Assembly: GCA_022432975.1 (NCBI GenBank)
Contig: CM039510.1
Span: forward strand, 10,676,301-10,740,300
Reading direction: 5' to 3'
From: Begonia masoniana
Taxonomy: Eukaryota; Streptophyta; Magnoliopsida; Cucurbitales; Begoniaceae
Length of the DNA: 64,000 bases
Made by a program: the position numbers and the translations under genes. The notes below the pieces were generated by a model, which saw only the letters and a list, made by a program, of their open reading frames with translations, was not told where the DNA came from and made no database searches. This document shows, in pieces, positions 11,500 through 25,378 of the stretch. How positions within the stretch are numbered: the stretch's first letter is position 1; the number at the start of each line of letters is the position of its first letter.

Positions 11500-12060
11500 T
11501 CTCGAATAGCGTGCCTGTCGGGATGAGGTGCTAGTGTGTAGCACCCCGAGGGGGAACCCTATGAGCGATGACCGGCCTCTAAAAACACGAAATCTTGACT
11601 AGTATGCTTGTCGGGCTTGAGGTGCTGGTGTGTAGCACCCCGAGGGATCTCTATGAAGGATGCTGCTAATAGCAATAAGCATAACTGAGTGTTAGAAACT
11701 GCATGTGTTAGGTTTGATTGCATTGTGTGTTGTTTATATTGAGTTTGTGGAGATAAATTGCTTATTGTGGTTTATATTGAGTAGTGTGGGAATGAATTAC
11801 TTTGTTCGTGTTGTTTGGTGATTTTTTGGTTGTGTGGTTATTTATGTTGTGCATTGAGTGAGCAGAGTTGTGAGCACGGGTTTGATGATGAGTGAGCATG
11901 AGTGGTGAGCACAGGTTTGATGAGTGAGCATTAAAGGTAATGAGGCAATTAGGAATGCAAAGTGATCCTGTGTAGAGTTGCTTCGCCGGGAGTAGTGCTC
12001 GTGGAGCACCTCGGAGGGTCTCTACAAGGGATGTGTGTGTAAGTGATATTGTGTTGTGTT
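11500..12060 (+). repeat. Spaced repeats of a GGTGCT...CACCCCGAGGG motif in D
   Basis: A block with CGGGATGAGGTGCTAGTGTG and AGCACCCCGAGGG occurs at about 11,515-11,555 and again at about 11,610-11,650, with a related GGAGCACCTCGGAGGGTCTC at about 12,000. The two arms of each block can pair (GGTGCT/AGCACC), suggesting hairpins. Mirror copies at about 39,195-39,240, 39,585-39,635 and 39,665-39,715. Confidence 0.6.
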
Positions 12061-15000
12061 GCATTGTCGTGCTGTATTAAAGAATACGGCATCGTTGATG
12101 CGGGCAAATATGTGTTTTGTTTCGTGTCGTTGTGTTGTTTGGTTGTTTTGTTCAGCGTTGTATGTAGCTTGCATTTTTATCTAGTCGTATTTGTTAATCC
12201 CTACTTGCTAAGCGTAAGCTTACGTGTGCGTGTGTGTTTTGTGGTGTAGGTAACGACGCGGGTACAGGTGAGCTATGTGAGTCAGCCAAGACTTGGGAGC
12301 AGGCGGTGATGCACGGGGCGTGCCGGTACGGGCAGTTGTCGGGGCGACTCCACCATGGTCTTCGGAGATGGGAGCTTTATATTTGATAGTTTATTTTATA
12401 TGTCTGTTTGTAGAAATGATGGGAAAGCGTAACTAATTGTATTTGTTGTATATAGTTAGGTTAAGGGTGATGTGTCGCTCTATATTGGAGGTTTTTATAT
12501 GTGGGATGTTGAGTGGATAACTGGGTTAGTGAAATAGAAGATTATTCTGGATTGTTTGGGATTGGATTGGTATGCAGGTATCTAGCATTTTGGAGGCGCC
12601 ATTCAGGCGTTACTTTGCCGAAATTTCGGGAAAGACGCCGTGGTGCTTAGCGGTTAGAATAAGGGAATTATTGAGGTCTAGGCTTATTTTAAATTATGTT
12701 TTAATGTGGGATTGGTTAGCAAAGTAGCGCACCGAGCCAGGGTGGATTCGGGGGCGTTACAGATGAAAACAAAAGTAAATAAACTGGCAGAAGCGTTGAC
12801 GGAAGACATCAGGCATCAAGTGAATCGGTGGATGCAAGCCAAAATGATACCGGAATCTTTAGGCAGATGACGTGGCTGGATGATGTGGATGACGTCATCG
12901 GAAGGTGTAGGCAGCAGACGGGATCGGAATGTGTGATGACGTCGTTGGAAGATGTGATGACATCATCGGCAGATACAGATAGTAAACGAAATTGGCAGAA
13001 GGTGATGACGTCAGCCGGAAGATGGATGACGTCACCGAAAGATGCAGTCAGCAGTTGAAATCGGCAGAAGAAAAGCTATGGTGACGTCATCGGAAGAGGA
13101 GATGACATCATCGGAAGATGAATGCAATAAACGGAATCGGCAGGAGCAAAACCTAAACAGAATTACTGTTTGGCGGTAGATGCAGATACGACAAAAGATG
13201 AACAGTGATAACCGGTGGATGTGAAACACAAACGAAATTGAGTTCACCGGTGGATGTAATCGGAAGACATAGTTTTAAAGACAAAGTTTGACAGCTTTTA
13301 ACAGGAAGACTTACCAACAGAGAATAGAAAAAACAGAAAACATGAAAGACTCAGATTCTCCAACCAATTCAAAACGTGGTTCTCGAGCACAACAGAAGGG
13401 ATGAAAACTTCAAACTTCAGAGACTGATTTAAAAATATAACTTGAACACATGTTTAAAGGAACACGACAGGGTTTTTAAGAAAAACAGACTGCATGGATA
13501 ACTCTAAAACCAGAAGTCATCCATACACAAGCTGACAGATAATATCCCAAACAATTCCAGAATATTCAGAACATCATTCAACTGTCAAATACAACACAAA
13601 CAGAAAGCATGAGAGTTGTAAACCTTCGATGCCCGATTCTACACAAGGATGTAGAGCACTCTTTACAATTAACATATTCAAAGGAAACAGACTGCATGGA
13701 TAGTTCCAAAACCAGAAGTCATACACGCACAAACTAACAGATAATATTCCAAATAATTTAAGAATATTCAGAACATGAATTCAACTGTCAATACAGCAGT
13801 TTTAATAACTTAGATATCAAATCTGTGCATTATTTTAAAATCTGAGGATCAGTACAGAACATAACATATATTTGCCAGACTTTCCCAAAACGGAAGTTTT
13901 TACAGAGTTTTTACAACAAGCCAGAATTTTCAGAAAAACTTTACACATATAGACATTACAGAAAACTTAAACCTCGGGTCAGAAATGTGTCTGGCTGCAG
14001 CATCACACCCCATGAGCTCGACTCACCAGCCACCTATTCATCAGACTGAGGCACAAAATCCTCATTTTCAGGTTCAGTACCTACATCAGGGAGTTCACTA
14101 TGAGTCTAAAACTCAGTAAGAACATAATAGATATGCAGTGATGCAAAATGCTATGCATGCGGTTTTCAGAAATACAGTTACAATACAGTACATTATGTTT
14201 CAGTGGCAGAGAGATATAAGTGGGGCTTATAGGGGAACTGACAATCAGAAGAATCAGTGAGTGCACAATAGGCACATACAGTAATACAGTATACGTATAT
14301 ATAACAGTACAGTAACAGTAGGTCAGTCCCTGTCCCGCGCTTAACCGGTTCATTTCAGTCAGATTTTATCTTATTTAGTTTCAAACAGTGTACAGAAAAC
14401 ATTTGCATGTCTTTCAGAGAAAACGTGTATGCGTGAACGGTGCTTGAACTTAAACAGGCAGACAACAGAAATAAGACAGTAGAAAGTAAATCAAAGCCAG
14501 ACATTTCAGAACATAACTCTAACTCTTCTACCCAGAACAACCCAACCGAACAGAAATACCTAGTACCTCTGTGATGTAGGGCCTTAAGGGCCAACCTACG
14601 GGTATGAACTTACCTGTTTGCTGCAATGTAAGATGCACGAATGTCTCTGGAACGCTCGGATCTGTAACATGCATGTAAAAGAATTAAACAGCTGCAAATG
14701 CTAACTAATAAGTTGGTAAGATATGCAGCAGACTCTACTCAATCCTTCAGAACACAGTCTATCGTGTTTTTATCCAAAACAGTGAGTTTATTCCATATTA
14801 TCGTAATCTTTAACTCCAACAAGAACTCACATTATAACCTATTCAACTTGATAACTTTTGCGGATGATTACTTTTGTTGGAAAAAACAGAAGAAAAACTG
14901 GGGAAACAAAGTGTTGGTATTTTGTCAAAATCGCCAGAAAGAAAGAAGAGGGAGTAGTGGAAGAACAGATGAGAAGTGAGGGTTTCACGAAGGAGGAAGA

Positions 15001-15287
15001 ACTTAGCTTCTTCATCAAGTCGCCAGGTGTCAATAGCTCATTAATTCCTTCCCACCAACCTTAATTTCTTCCCAATATACCCTTCCATCCATTTCTAACT
15101 AACATGCTTTGTTTAGTTAGTCATTAGATTGCTTCTCGCCTCACTAAACGCCTAAAATTTACAATAAAATAGTTTCTGTATTTATGGCAATTTAAATCCA
15201 TACAATAATTCAACATATATTACACGGCCAAAATGTCAGGTGTTACATTCCACCCACCTTAACATAAATTTTATCCCCAAAATTTGC

Positions 15288-18200
15288 CTAAGCAAAGAGA
15301 TCCGGATATTGGGCCCTGACATCCTCTTGTCTTTCCCAAGTGGCTTCCTCTACATTATGATTTCGCCATAAACTTTCACCAATGGGACCACTCGATTGCG
15401 CAACACTTTGAGTGACATATCCAATATCTGTATAGGCCTTTCTTCATATGTCAGCGTTGGCATGATATCGAAGTCCACCTGTTTCACGATCTGAGTTGGA
15501 TCCCGTAAGCACTTTCTCAGCATTGACACATGGATAACATCATGAACACCATCCATTGACGCTGGTAGCTGTAGTCTGTAGGCCATGTTCCCAATTCTCT
15601 TCAAGATGAGAAAAGGCCCAACAAACATTGGGCTTAGCTTTCCTTTCTTGCCAAATCTCATTACGCCTTTGAAAGGTGACCCCTTCAAAAACAACTTCAT
15701 CACCCTCAGCAAACTCTAAATCTCTTCTTCTATGGTCTGCATAACTTTTCTGTTGACTCTGAGCAATCTTTATTCGTTGTTTGATAGCAGTTATCACCTC
15801 GAACATCTGCTGTAATATCTCAGGGCCGATAAGCTTGGTTTCTCCGACCTCATCCCAACACAACGGGGACCTACACTTTTTTCCTAGAGAGCTTCATATA
15901 GAGCCATTCCAATTGTAGCCTGATAGCTATTGTTGTAAGCGAACTCCACAAGCGGTAGGTATCTACTCCAAGGAGCATGAAATTCCAGCACGCACGACCT
16001 TAACATATCCTCTAGTATTTGAATTGTTCTCTCGGATTGCCCGTCCATCTTTGGATGAAACGCCGTGCTGAAATCCAACCTGGTGCCCAGGGAGCTCGGT
16101 CAGATACAATCGACACTGGTACCCCATGTAGCTTGACAATCTCACTAATGTATAGTTCTGCATACTGGTCCATAAAGAATGTCGTCTTCACAGGTAGAAA
16201 ATGGGCCGACTTCGTCAATCTGTCCACTATGACCCATATGCTATTGTGGCCTTTAGCTGTCCTTGGAAGGCCAACAACAAAGTCCATTGCAATGTTCTCC
16301 CACTTTCATTCGGGAATCGAAAGAGGCTGAAGTGTTCCACTTGGTCGTTGATGTTCAGCTTTGACTTGTTGACATATCATACAAGACTCCACATACTTGG
16401 CCACTTCATTCTTCATATTCGGCCAACAGAATTGAAGTTTCAAGTCCTGATACATCTTTGTGCTTCCAGGATGCACAGAGAAATAAGATGAATGGGCTTC
16501 CGATAAGATGTGCTTCCGTAGCTCTTCGTCTTTCGGAACATACCATCTGTTTTTGAACTTCAGTGCTCCACCTCCCGAATAACTGAAATTGGAAGAAGCC
16601 ATTGGTACTTTGCTCACATATCAGCCATCTCCTTTGAATTGGTCTTCTGGGCTTCCTTAATGTGGTCCAGGACGGTGGGCCGTACGGTAAGTCTGCTAGT
16701 ATGGCCGATAGCCCAGAAACTATCTCCATATCAAACTTCTGAATCTCTGTTCTTAAAGGCATTGATACGGCCGACATTACTGGTTGCATAGTAGTTGGCA
16801 TCCTGCTTAGCGCATCAGCTACCACATTAGCTTTACCAGGATGGTATTTGATCCCAACATCGTAGTCTTTTACAAATTCTAACCACCGCCTCTATCTCAT
16901 ATTCAACTTTTTCTGAGTAAAGAGGTATTTCAAACTCTTGTGGTCAGAAAACACCTCACATGATTGTCCGTATAAGTGGTGTCTCTATACTTTCAGCGCA
17001 AATACTACTACGCTAGCTCGAGGTCATGTGTAGGGTAGTTTTGCTCGTGGTTCTTCAGTTGTCTGGATGCCTATGCTACAACTTTCCCTTCTTGCATTAA
17101 TACACATCCCAAACCAATCTTGGATGCATCACATTACACGCTGAATTTTCCGTCTTCAAATGGCAACACTAGTAGAGGAGCCGTGGTTAATTTTTGCTTC
17201 AGTTTCTGAAAGCTCACTTCACATGCTTCAGACCACCTGAACTTGATGTCCTTCTTTGTTAAGCTTGTCATAGGTTTTGCTATCACGGAGAAGTCTTTAA
17301 TGAACTTCCTGTAATAACCAGCTAGTCCGAAAAAGCTCCGTACTTCGCTGGCATTTCTCGGTTTTGGACAATCTTTCACGGCCAGAATCTTGGCTGGATC
17401 TACCGAAACTCCTTCTGCAGACACCACGTGGCCTAGAAAGTTAATCCTATCCAACCAGAATTCGCACTTCGACAGTTTGGCATACAACTGGTGCTGTTTC
17501 AGAGTTGACAGCACAATTGCTAAGTGCTCCTTGTGCTCGGCCTTACTCCTGGAATAAACTAGAATGTCGTCGATGAAAACGATTACAATTTATCCAAGAA
17601 ATCTTGGAATATTCTGTTCATCGGGTCCATGAATGCTGCCGAAGCATTAGTTAACCCGAACGACATCACCAAGAACTCGTAATGCCCGTACCGGGTCCTG
17701 AAGGCGGTCTTTGGAATATCATCAGCTCTGACCTTCAGCTGGTAATAGCCGGAGCGTAAGTCGATCTTAGAAAATACCCGAGCCCCTTGTAGCTGGTCAA
17801 ATAAATCATCGATTCTCGGCAACGGGTACTTATTCTTGATTGTCAACTTGTTCAGCTCACGGTAGTCAATACACATCCGTAGGGACTCATCCTTCTTCTT
17901 AACAAACAAGACGGGAGCACCCCACGGAGAAAAACTAGGTCGTACAAAACCCTTATCCACCAATTCCTTTAGCTGAGCCTTCAACTCCCTCAGCTCAATC
18001 GGTGCCATACGGTATGGATTCTTCGATACTAGTTCAGCACCTGGATATACGTCAATCTCAAACTCAATTTCACGATCAGTTGGCAATCCCAGTAAGTCGT
18101 CTAAGAAAACCTCTGAAAAGTCTCGATTTACCAGAATATTTTGAAGTTCCACCTCATTTTGCCTTTGGACATCCACTACGTGGGCCAGGAATCCGATACA

Positions 18201-19674
18201 CCCTGACTTCATCAGCCGTTGAGCTTTCAGGGAAGATATAACAGGCCTACGATGTTCCTTCGGTATTGCCTGGTAAGAGAAATCTACCTCATTCGGGCGT
18301 TTAAATGACACAAGTCCGGACCTACAGTTGATGGTGGCATGATGTCTAAACAACCAGTCCATCCCCAAAATGACATCGTACCTTTCATACCGATGACGAT
18401 AAGGTTGGCGTACAACTTCTGGTCTCCTACTGACACTATATCACCCCGTACCACCTGCTCGGAGTGCATAAACTCTCCGGACGGTAGCATAATGCTGTAG
18501 GGCTGATCTGATGACATACAAATAACCTTCTGCCTAACTACAAAGTCCCCTGCCACAAACGAATGTGTGGCCCCCGTGTCCCACAAGGTATAAGCAGGTA
18601 CATTACATATCAAGATTGTACCTGTAATTGCTGTATGCAGATCAGCATCATCAACGTCCTCCATCATTGCAAACACTCTCGGCACGGCTTGACCTGCTCT
18701 GGTGTCGGGCATTGGGCAATCCCGAACTTGATGGCCTGCCTTACCACATCGAAAACAAGCGCCATTTATAAACCTACACCTCGCCTTGGTGGGTCTGCTG
18801 GCACAGTGGCCATATGGTGAGTTGGGAGCTCCCATCGGTCTCTTTCCTTTATCTTGGTAAGTGAGAGTCTCATTGGGCCTCTTTATGCCCCTGTTTTGTT
18901 GCTGTTGAGGTTGCAGGTTTCGACCCCTCCGTTGTTGTTGTTGCTGAGGAATACTTCGAATAATCCCTCTTATTGAATCCCTTTGTCTCTGTGACTTTAT
19001 TTGTAAGGCTTCCAACTGATAAGCCTTGGCCACCACCTTCGTATACGGTGCCTCATCAAAACCCCCGGTTGAGATCGCGCATAATAAGTCCATCTTCAGC
19101 CCTTGAATGAATTGGTGTACCTTATTCTCATCGGTGGCCACTAGGTGAGGTGCATAACGGGACAATGGTTCGAACTTCTGAACGTATTCAGCCACCGACC
19201 CGTATTGTCGTAGCCGAGAGAATTCAACTAACTTTTCCTTCCTCACACTGTGGTCAAATACTTCTCGTAAAAGATCTTCTTAAATCCCTCCCAGCTTAGT
19301 GCCACGGTAGTGGACTGCACCGTGTCCCACCAAAATCCAACGCTTTTGGTGAGGTGAAAGGTGGCACATACGACCTTCTTATTTTCTTCCACTTCAGCGC
19401 AGTTAAACATACGCTCGATCTACCGGATCCATTCCTCAGCATGAGTTGTGTCAGTAGATAGCCCATCAAACGTCGGCAGTTGAAGTCGTCGGAATCTATC
19501 TCCATTAGTGTCACGCGGAGCATTAGCATGATTGTTATTTCCATGGTTATTGTTTCTGTCATCTTCTCTGGCCATCATGCGTTCCACCATTCGGGATTGT
19601 ACCTCCACCAGCTCGGTTAAACGATCAATGGTTCTGGCGCTGTTACTTGCTTCATCTTGATGTCCTCTCACCAT
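15288..19674 (-). pseudogene. Element B gag-pol, dead (left-arm copy)
   Basis: Ty3/gypsy polyprotein in order gag, zinc knuckle ([14 protein letters not shown] at about 18,715-18,760), protease (WDTGATHSF), reverse transcriptase, RNase H, integrase and a chromodomain-like tail ending YPDLFA. It carries every stop of the right-arm copy (four in RNase H, one before MDFVVGLP, the integrase deletion) plus extra one-base losses: one at about 17,589 shifts the frame just before the FIDD motif, and one near 16,690 lies in the linker before integrase. A cluster of substitutions separates the arms just before the zinc knuckle (about 18,780-18,835). Not functional. Confidence 0.93.
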
Positions 19675-19820
19675 TTCTAAAATAATCCTATCAACGAAAT
19701 AACTAAATTTAATAAACACAAACGTTTTACAGAACATTAGACACTTACAGTTGGTGGAGCGATCTCACGTGGTAGGTTGCGCAGTCAGACACTTCACAGA
19801 ATCGGGTTTAAAACCTTATC

Positions 19821-19832
19821 GCTCTGATACCA
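19821..19832 (-). promoter_or_regulatory. Element B primer binding site (left copy)
   Basis: GCTCTGATACCA on the plus strand, complementary to the TGGTATCAGAGC form at 31,376 on the right. It lies two to four bases inside the 5' LTR boundary at 19,837, as expected for priming by initiator tRNA-Met. Confidence 0.85.
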
Positions 19833-19836
19833 TAAC

Positions 19837-22531
19837 TGTGACAGCCCGAAACCGAACCCGATCGGGGTCCGGGATCGAAGCCATCACTCCGGGACAGATA
19901 ACAGAAAACGAGGACTATTTTTTTGTACATTAAACATTTAAAACATTTATAGAGAGAGAAAGTTCTCTGGATTCGAAATCAAACGGGTAAACAGTTAACA
20001 GAATCGGAACGCAAAATGGATGATAGAAGAAAAGCAGGAAGTGATGAAAACAAAAAAAAAATAAACTGGCAGAAGGCGTTGACGGAAGAAGCAGGCATCG
20101 AGTGGAATTGGTGGATGCAAGCCGAAATGATACCGGAAGATTTAGGCAGATGACGTGGCCGGATGATGTGGATGACATCATCGGAAGGTGTAGGCAGCAG
20201 ACGGGATCGAAATGTGTGATGATGTCATCAGAAGATGTGATGATGTCATTGGCAGATACAGATAGTAAACAAAATCGGCAGAAGGTGATGACGTCAGCCG
20301 TAAGATGGATGACGTCACCAGAAGATGCAGGCAACAGTTGAAATCAGCAGAAGAAAAGCTATGGTGACGTCATCGGAAGAGGAGATGACCTCATTGGAAG
20401 ATGAATGCAATAAACGGAATCGGCAGGAGCAAAACCTAAATAGAATTACTGTTTGGCGGTAGATGCAGATACGACAAAAGATGAACAGTGATAACCGGTG
20501 GATGTGAACCACAAACGGAATTGAGTTCACCGGTGGATGTAATCGGAAGACATAGTTTTAAAGACAAAGTTTGACAGCTTTTAGCAGGAAGACTTACCAA
20601 CATAGAATAGAAAAAACAGAAAACATGAAAGACTCAGATTCTCCAACCAATTAAAAACGTGGTTCTCGAGCACAACAGAAGCCATGAAAACTTCAAACTT
20701 CAGAGACTGATTTAAAAACATAACTTGAACACATGTTTAAAGGAACACGACAGGATTTTTAAGAAAAACAGACTGCATGGATAACTCTAAAACTAGAAGT
20801 CATTCATACACAAGCTGACAGATAATATCCCAAACAATTTCCGAATATTCAAAATATCATTCAACTGTAAAATACAGCACAAACAGAAAGCATGAGAGTT
20901 GTAAACCTTCGATGCCCGATTCTACACAAGGATGTAGAGCACTCTTTACAATTAACAGATTTAAAGGAAACAAATTGCATGGATAGTTCCAAAACAAGAA
21001 GTCATCCACGAACAAACTAACAACTCCAAACAATTTCCGAATATTCAGAACATGAATTCAACTGTCAAATACAATAGTTTTAATAACTTAGATATCAAAA
21101 TCTGTGCATTATTTTAAAATATGAGGATCAGTACAGAACCTAACATATATTTGCAGACTTTCCAAAAACGGAAGTTTTTACAGAGTTTTTACAACAAGCC
21201 AGAATTTTCAGAAAAACTTTACACATATAGACATTACAGAAAACTTAAACCTCGGGTCAGAATTTGTCTGGCTACAGCAACAACACCCCCATGAGCTCGA
21301 TTCACCAGCCACCTATTCATCAGACTGAGGTACAAAATCCTCATTTTCAGGTTCAGTACCTACATCAGGGAGTTCACCTATGAGTCTAAAACTCAGTAAG
21401 AACATAATAGATATGCAGTGATGCAAAATGCTATGCATGCGATTTTCAGAAATACAGTTACAATACAGTACATTATGTTTCAGTGGCAGAGAGGTATAAG
21501 TGGGGCTTATAGGGGAACTGACAATCAGAAGAATCCGTGAGTGCACAATAGGCACATACAGTAATACAGTATACATATATATTACAGTACAGTAACAGTA
21601 GGTCAGTCCCCGTCCCGCGCTTAACCGGTTCATTTCAGTCAGGTTTTATCTTATTTAGTTTCAAACAGTGTACAGAAAACATTTGCATGTCTTTCAGAGA
21701 AAATGTGTATGCGTGAACGGTGCTTGAACTGAAACAGACAGATAGCAAAAATAAGACAGCAGAAAGTAAATCAAAGCCAGACATTTCAGAACATAACTCT
21801 AACTCTTCTACCCAGAACAACCCGACAGAACAGAAATACCTAGTACCTCCGTGATGTAGGGCCTTAAGGGCCAACCTACGGGTATGAACTTTCCTGTTTG
21901 CTGCAATGTAAGATGCACGAATGTCTCTGGAACGCTCGGATCTGTAACATGCATGTAAAAGAATTAAACAGCTGCAAATGCTAACTAATAAGTTGGTAAG
22001 ATATGCAGCAGACTCTACTCAATCCTTCAGAACACAGTCTATCGTGCTTTTATCCAAAACAGTGAGTTTATTCCGTATTATTGTAATCTTTTACTCCAAC
22101 AAGAACTCACATTATAACCTATTCAACTTGATAACTTTTGCGGATGATTACCTTTGTTGGAAGAAACAAAAGAAAAACTGGGAAAACGAAGTGTTGGTAT
22201 TTTGTCAAAATCGCCAGAAAGAAAGAACAGGGAGTAGTGGGAAGAAACAGATGAGAAGTGAGAGTTTCACGAAGGAGGAAGAAATTAGCTTCTTCATCAA
22301 ATCGCCAGGTGTCAATAGCTCATTAATTCCTTCCCACCAACCTTAATTTCTTCCCAATATACCCTTCCATCCATTTCCAACTAACATGCTTTGTTTAGTT
22401 AGTCATTAGTGTGCTTCTCACCTCACTAAACGCTCCAAAATTTACAATAAAATAGTTTCTGTATTTATGGCAATTTAAATCCATACAATAATTCAACAGA
22501 TTATTACACGGCCAAAATGTCGGGTGTTACA
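19837..22531 (-). repeat. Element B 5' LTR (left copy)
   Basis: 2695 bp, in sense TGTAACACCCGACATTTTGG...CGGGCTGTCACA. A TGACGTCA/TGATGTCA array lies at about 20,150-20,400. The donor-like site that is AG|GTAAGT in the 3' LTR reads AGGAAAGT here (minus strand, about 21,885-21,895), and the same change is in the right-arm 5' LTR. Confidence 0.9.
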
Positions 22532-22691
22532 CAGTATCTCGAGGAGCTTAAAAAGAAAAATAGTAAATTTGATTTACTAGTTACTGAATCTTGTTTGCTA
22601 GAAAGTGATTTATCACCTATGATAATTGATTAATGAGCGACTAATCATGTTTGTTGTTCTTTGCATATGCTAAACTCCTACAGGAGACTAG
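22532..22691 (+). pseudogene. Copia E end of gag and protease start (left arm)
   Basis: After the CAGTA target duplication the frame reads LEELKKKNSKFDLLVTES and then PMIID, the run from zinc knuckle to protease of Ty1/copia polyproteins. The expected aspartate motif D-S/T-G-A is broken: a stop follows IID and a frameshift separates it from the downstream ATNHV-like codons. The segment ends at 22,691, where element C inserted. The mirror copy 28,521-28,680 has the same defect. Confidence 0.8.
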
Positions 22692-25218
22692 TGTAGCACC
22701 CGACCTTTTGGCTGTAATTATTTCTCAAATCATTTTACGGGATTTATTTAATATTAATTCAATATGTATTTTGTTGGGAACCAAACTAATGTGTAACTAA
22801 ACAAAACACTAAGTTTAAAATGCATGGAAGGGTAAATTAGAGAGAAATTAAGGTTGGTGGGAGATAGCCAATGGATAGTTGACACATGGCTGCTTGTTGA
22901 GGAAGTTAAGTTCTTCCTCCTACGTGAAATCTTCACTTCACCTCTCTGCTTCTCCCCTTCTCTCTTTACTTTCTCTCTTCCAAGCGACGGTGCCAAGTCT
23001 TCAAAACTTTATTTCTCCTACTTACTTCTGTTTTCTTCAGCAAAAGGTAAGGATCTACTCACGCTAACAAGTTTGGACAAGTTTAATGTGGGGTTTTACC
23101 GAAGTTTAGGGCTATGGTATTTAGAGAAAACTCACTGTCTTTGGATGAAAACACGTTGGTGTGTTTTCTAAAGATTTGAAACGTGTTGCTGCTGATTCTT
23201 CTAACTTATTAGTTAGCATTTGCAGCATTGTTTATTTCTCTGCGTGTACGTTACAGATCTATGCATTTCTGAGACTTTCCAGCTAACTGCATCGCGGATA
23301 ACAGGTAAGTTCATATCCGTAGGTTGGCCCTTAAGGCCCTACATCACGGAGGTACTAAGTTTTTCAGTTCTATCGGGTTGTCTAGGTAGAAAGGTTATAG
23401 TTCATGTTCTGAGTTGTTTATGTTCTGCTTCATAAAATATTCTGTTCTGTTATTTCTGTTGTCTGCTATTGTAAGTTCAGGCATAGTAAATGCTCATGCA
23501 TACACGTTTTCACCGAAAGTTCATGCAAAACTATCTTCTGTACACGATTTGAAGCTAAGCAAGATAAAATCTGAGTGAAATGTATCGGTTAAGTGTGGGA
23601 CGGGGACTGGCCCCCATATCTGTTTCTGTTCTGTTCTGTAGTTCTGTTTGTGCCTGATAGTGCAACCATTGTTCGCCAGTTCCCCTATTTGCCCCACTTA
23701 TACCCCTCTGCCACTGAAACGTAATGTTCTGTACTTTCACTGTATTTCTGAAAGTTCATGCATAGCATATGCATCACTGCATTGTTTTATATGTTCTTAC
23801 TGAGTTTTAGACTCATAGGTGAACTCCCTGATGTAGGTACTGAACCCAAAGGTGAGGACTTTGTGCCTCAAACTGATGAATAGGTGGCTGGTGGATCGAG
23901 CTCATGAGGGTGTTGTTGCTGCAGCAAGACAAATTATGTCCCGAGGTTTAAGTAATTAAAGTAAAGTTTATGTCTGTAAACCTTACTAGGATTATGTGTT
24001 TTTGTTTAAAAAAAAAACTATGTAGGAAATTCTGTTGGATATATATATAATGTATAGGTTCTGGTGATTGAGTTTTAAAACCTCTGTATCTGACAGATTG
24101 TATACATATATTTTAAATGTTCTGAAATGTTCTGGAACTGCTTGAGTTCTCCCTTTTCAGGTTATGCATGGATGGTCTCGAATTCTAGAGCTATCCATGC
24201 AGTTTGTCTTCTTGAAATCTGTCATTTGTAAAGTATGTTTTTTTATAACTTTGTTTGAATCGAATTTGAAGGTTTGAAACCTTTATGCCTTCTGTTTGAT
24301 GATTCCTGCCCGCATGTCTTTTTGTTAAAAGTTGTCAAGTTTCACCTTAAAAACTATATCTTCAGATCACGTCCACCGATTTTCACTGTTCATTTCTGCC
24401 TACATCCACCGCTGCCCTTAAAATCGTATCTTTCAGTTGACGTCATCCATCTTCCGGCTGACGTCATCACCTCATCCGATTTCATCTGCGGTTTGTATCT
24501 TTCGGTTGACGTCATCCATCTTCCGGCTGACGTCATCACTCATCCGATTTCATCTGCTGTCTGTATCTTCCGGTTGACGTCACCCATCTTCTGGCTGACG
24601 TCACTACCTATTCCGCCCAGTTTACTCAGCCTCTCCCGCTGAACACTGTTCGTCTTTTGTCGTATCTGAGTCCACCGGTAGCTTTAATCTTCCTCCTGAC
24701 GTCAACCTTACTTCTGTCTTTGCAAATGCATCTTCCGCCTAACGTCAACTCACATCTTCTGCCCAATAGTATTTTGCTTTTGAAAACAAAGTCTTCCGCC
24801 AGATTTCCGCCTATGTCTTCCGACTTCATTTCCTGTTTTTTGCTGTTATTTATAACTGTTACTCAGAATCTTTTTACATTCCTTCCTGTACTCTTCAGAT
24901 TTCTCCTTGTCTGATATTCTAAATGTCCAAACTTTAGTTTACTTCTGTCTCCCTGTTTCTTTAGCCTGTTATTTTCTGTGATTCAAAAATTAACATGTCT
25001 TCAGATTCTGTTTTAAGTATTCTGTAATTCATCCTGCAGTTTGGTTTTTAACTATTTTCTTTCCCGTTATAATTTCTACTCCAGAGAACACTCTCTCTCT
25101 GTCAATGTTTTAAAAGCATAATGTTCAAAAAAAGAAAAAAAAATATAATAGACTTGTTTTCTGAAAAATATCCTGAGTGATGGCTCCTCGGACCCCGATC
25201 GGGTCGGGGGCTGTCACA
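22692..25218 (+). mobile_element. Element C 5' LTR
   Basis: 2527 bp, TGTAGCACCCGACC to GGGGGCTGTCACA, followed at once by a primer binding site. It is related to LTR B along much of its length (GGCCCTTAAGGCCCTACATC, CTGATGTAGGTACTGAACCC). TGACGTCA copies cluster at 24,435-24,610 and a few lie further on. The base pattern before 22,692 (ACTAG, 22,687-22,691) would be its target duplication, but the other side lies beyond the gap. Its mirror copy is cut by the gap (26,344-28,520). Confidence 0.9.
23305..23836 (+). other. Candidate LTR intron in element C
   Basis: AACAG|GTAAGTTC at the 5' side, GGCCCTTAAGGCCCTACATC about 25 nt on, then TTCTTACTGAG and CTGATGTAG|GTAC at the 3' side. The span is 532 nt, matching 534 nt in the B 3' LTR. 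Inferred from layout only. Confidence 0.5.
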
Positions 25219-25378
25219 GTTATGGTAGCAGAGAGACAAGGTTTTAAAACCGATTCTGTGAAATTTCTGACTGCACAACCGCCACGTGAGATCGCTCCAC
25301 CAACTGTAAGTGTTTAAAATTTCTATAAAAGGTTCTGTTTATTAAATTAGGTTATTCTGTTAATATGTTTCCTTAGAA
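25219..25378 (+). promoter_or_regulatory. Element C primer binding site and leader with intron-like signals
   Basis: TTATGGTAGCAGAGAG after the LTR is a near match to the tRNA-Met complement. In the leader, CCAACT|GTAAGTG (intron start about 25,306) and TTTCCTTAG| (end 25,376) bracket 71 nt ending two bases before the gag ATG. Element B has the same 71-nt arrangement. Confidence 0.6.
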
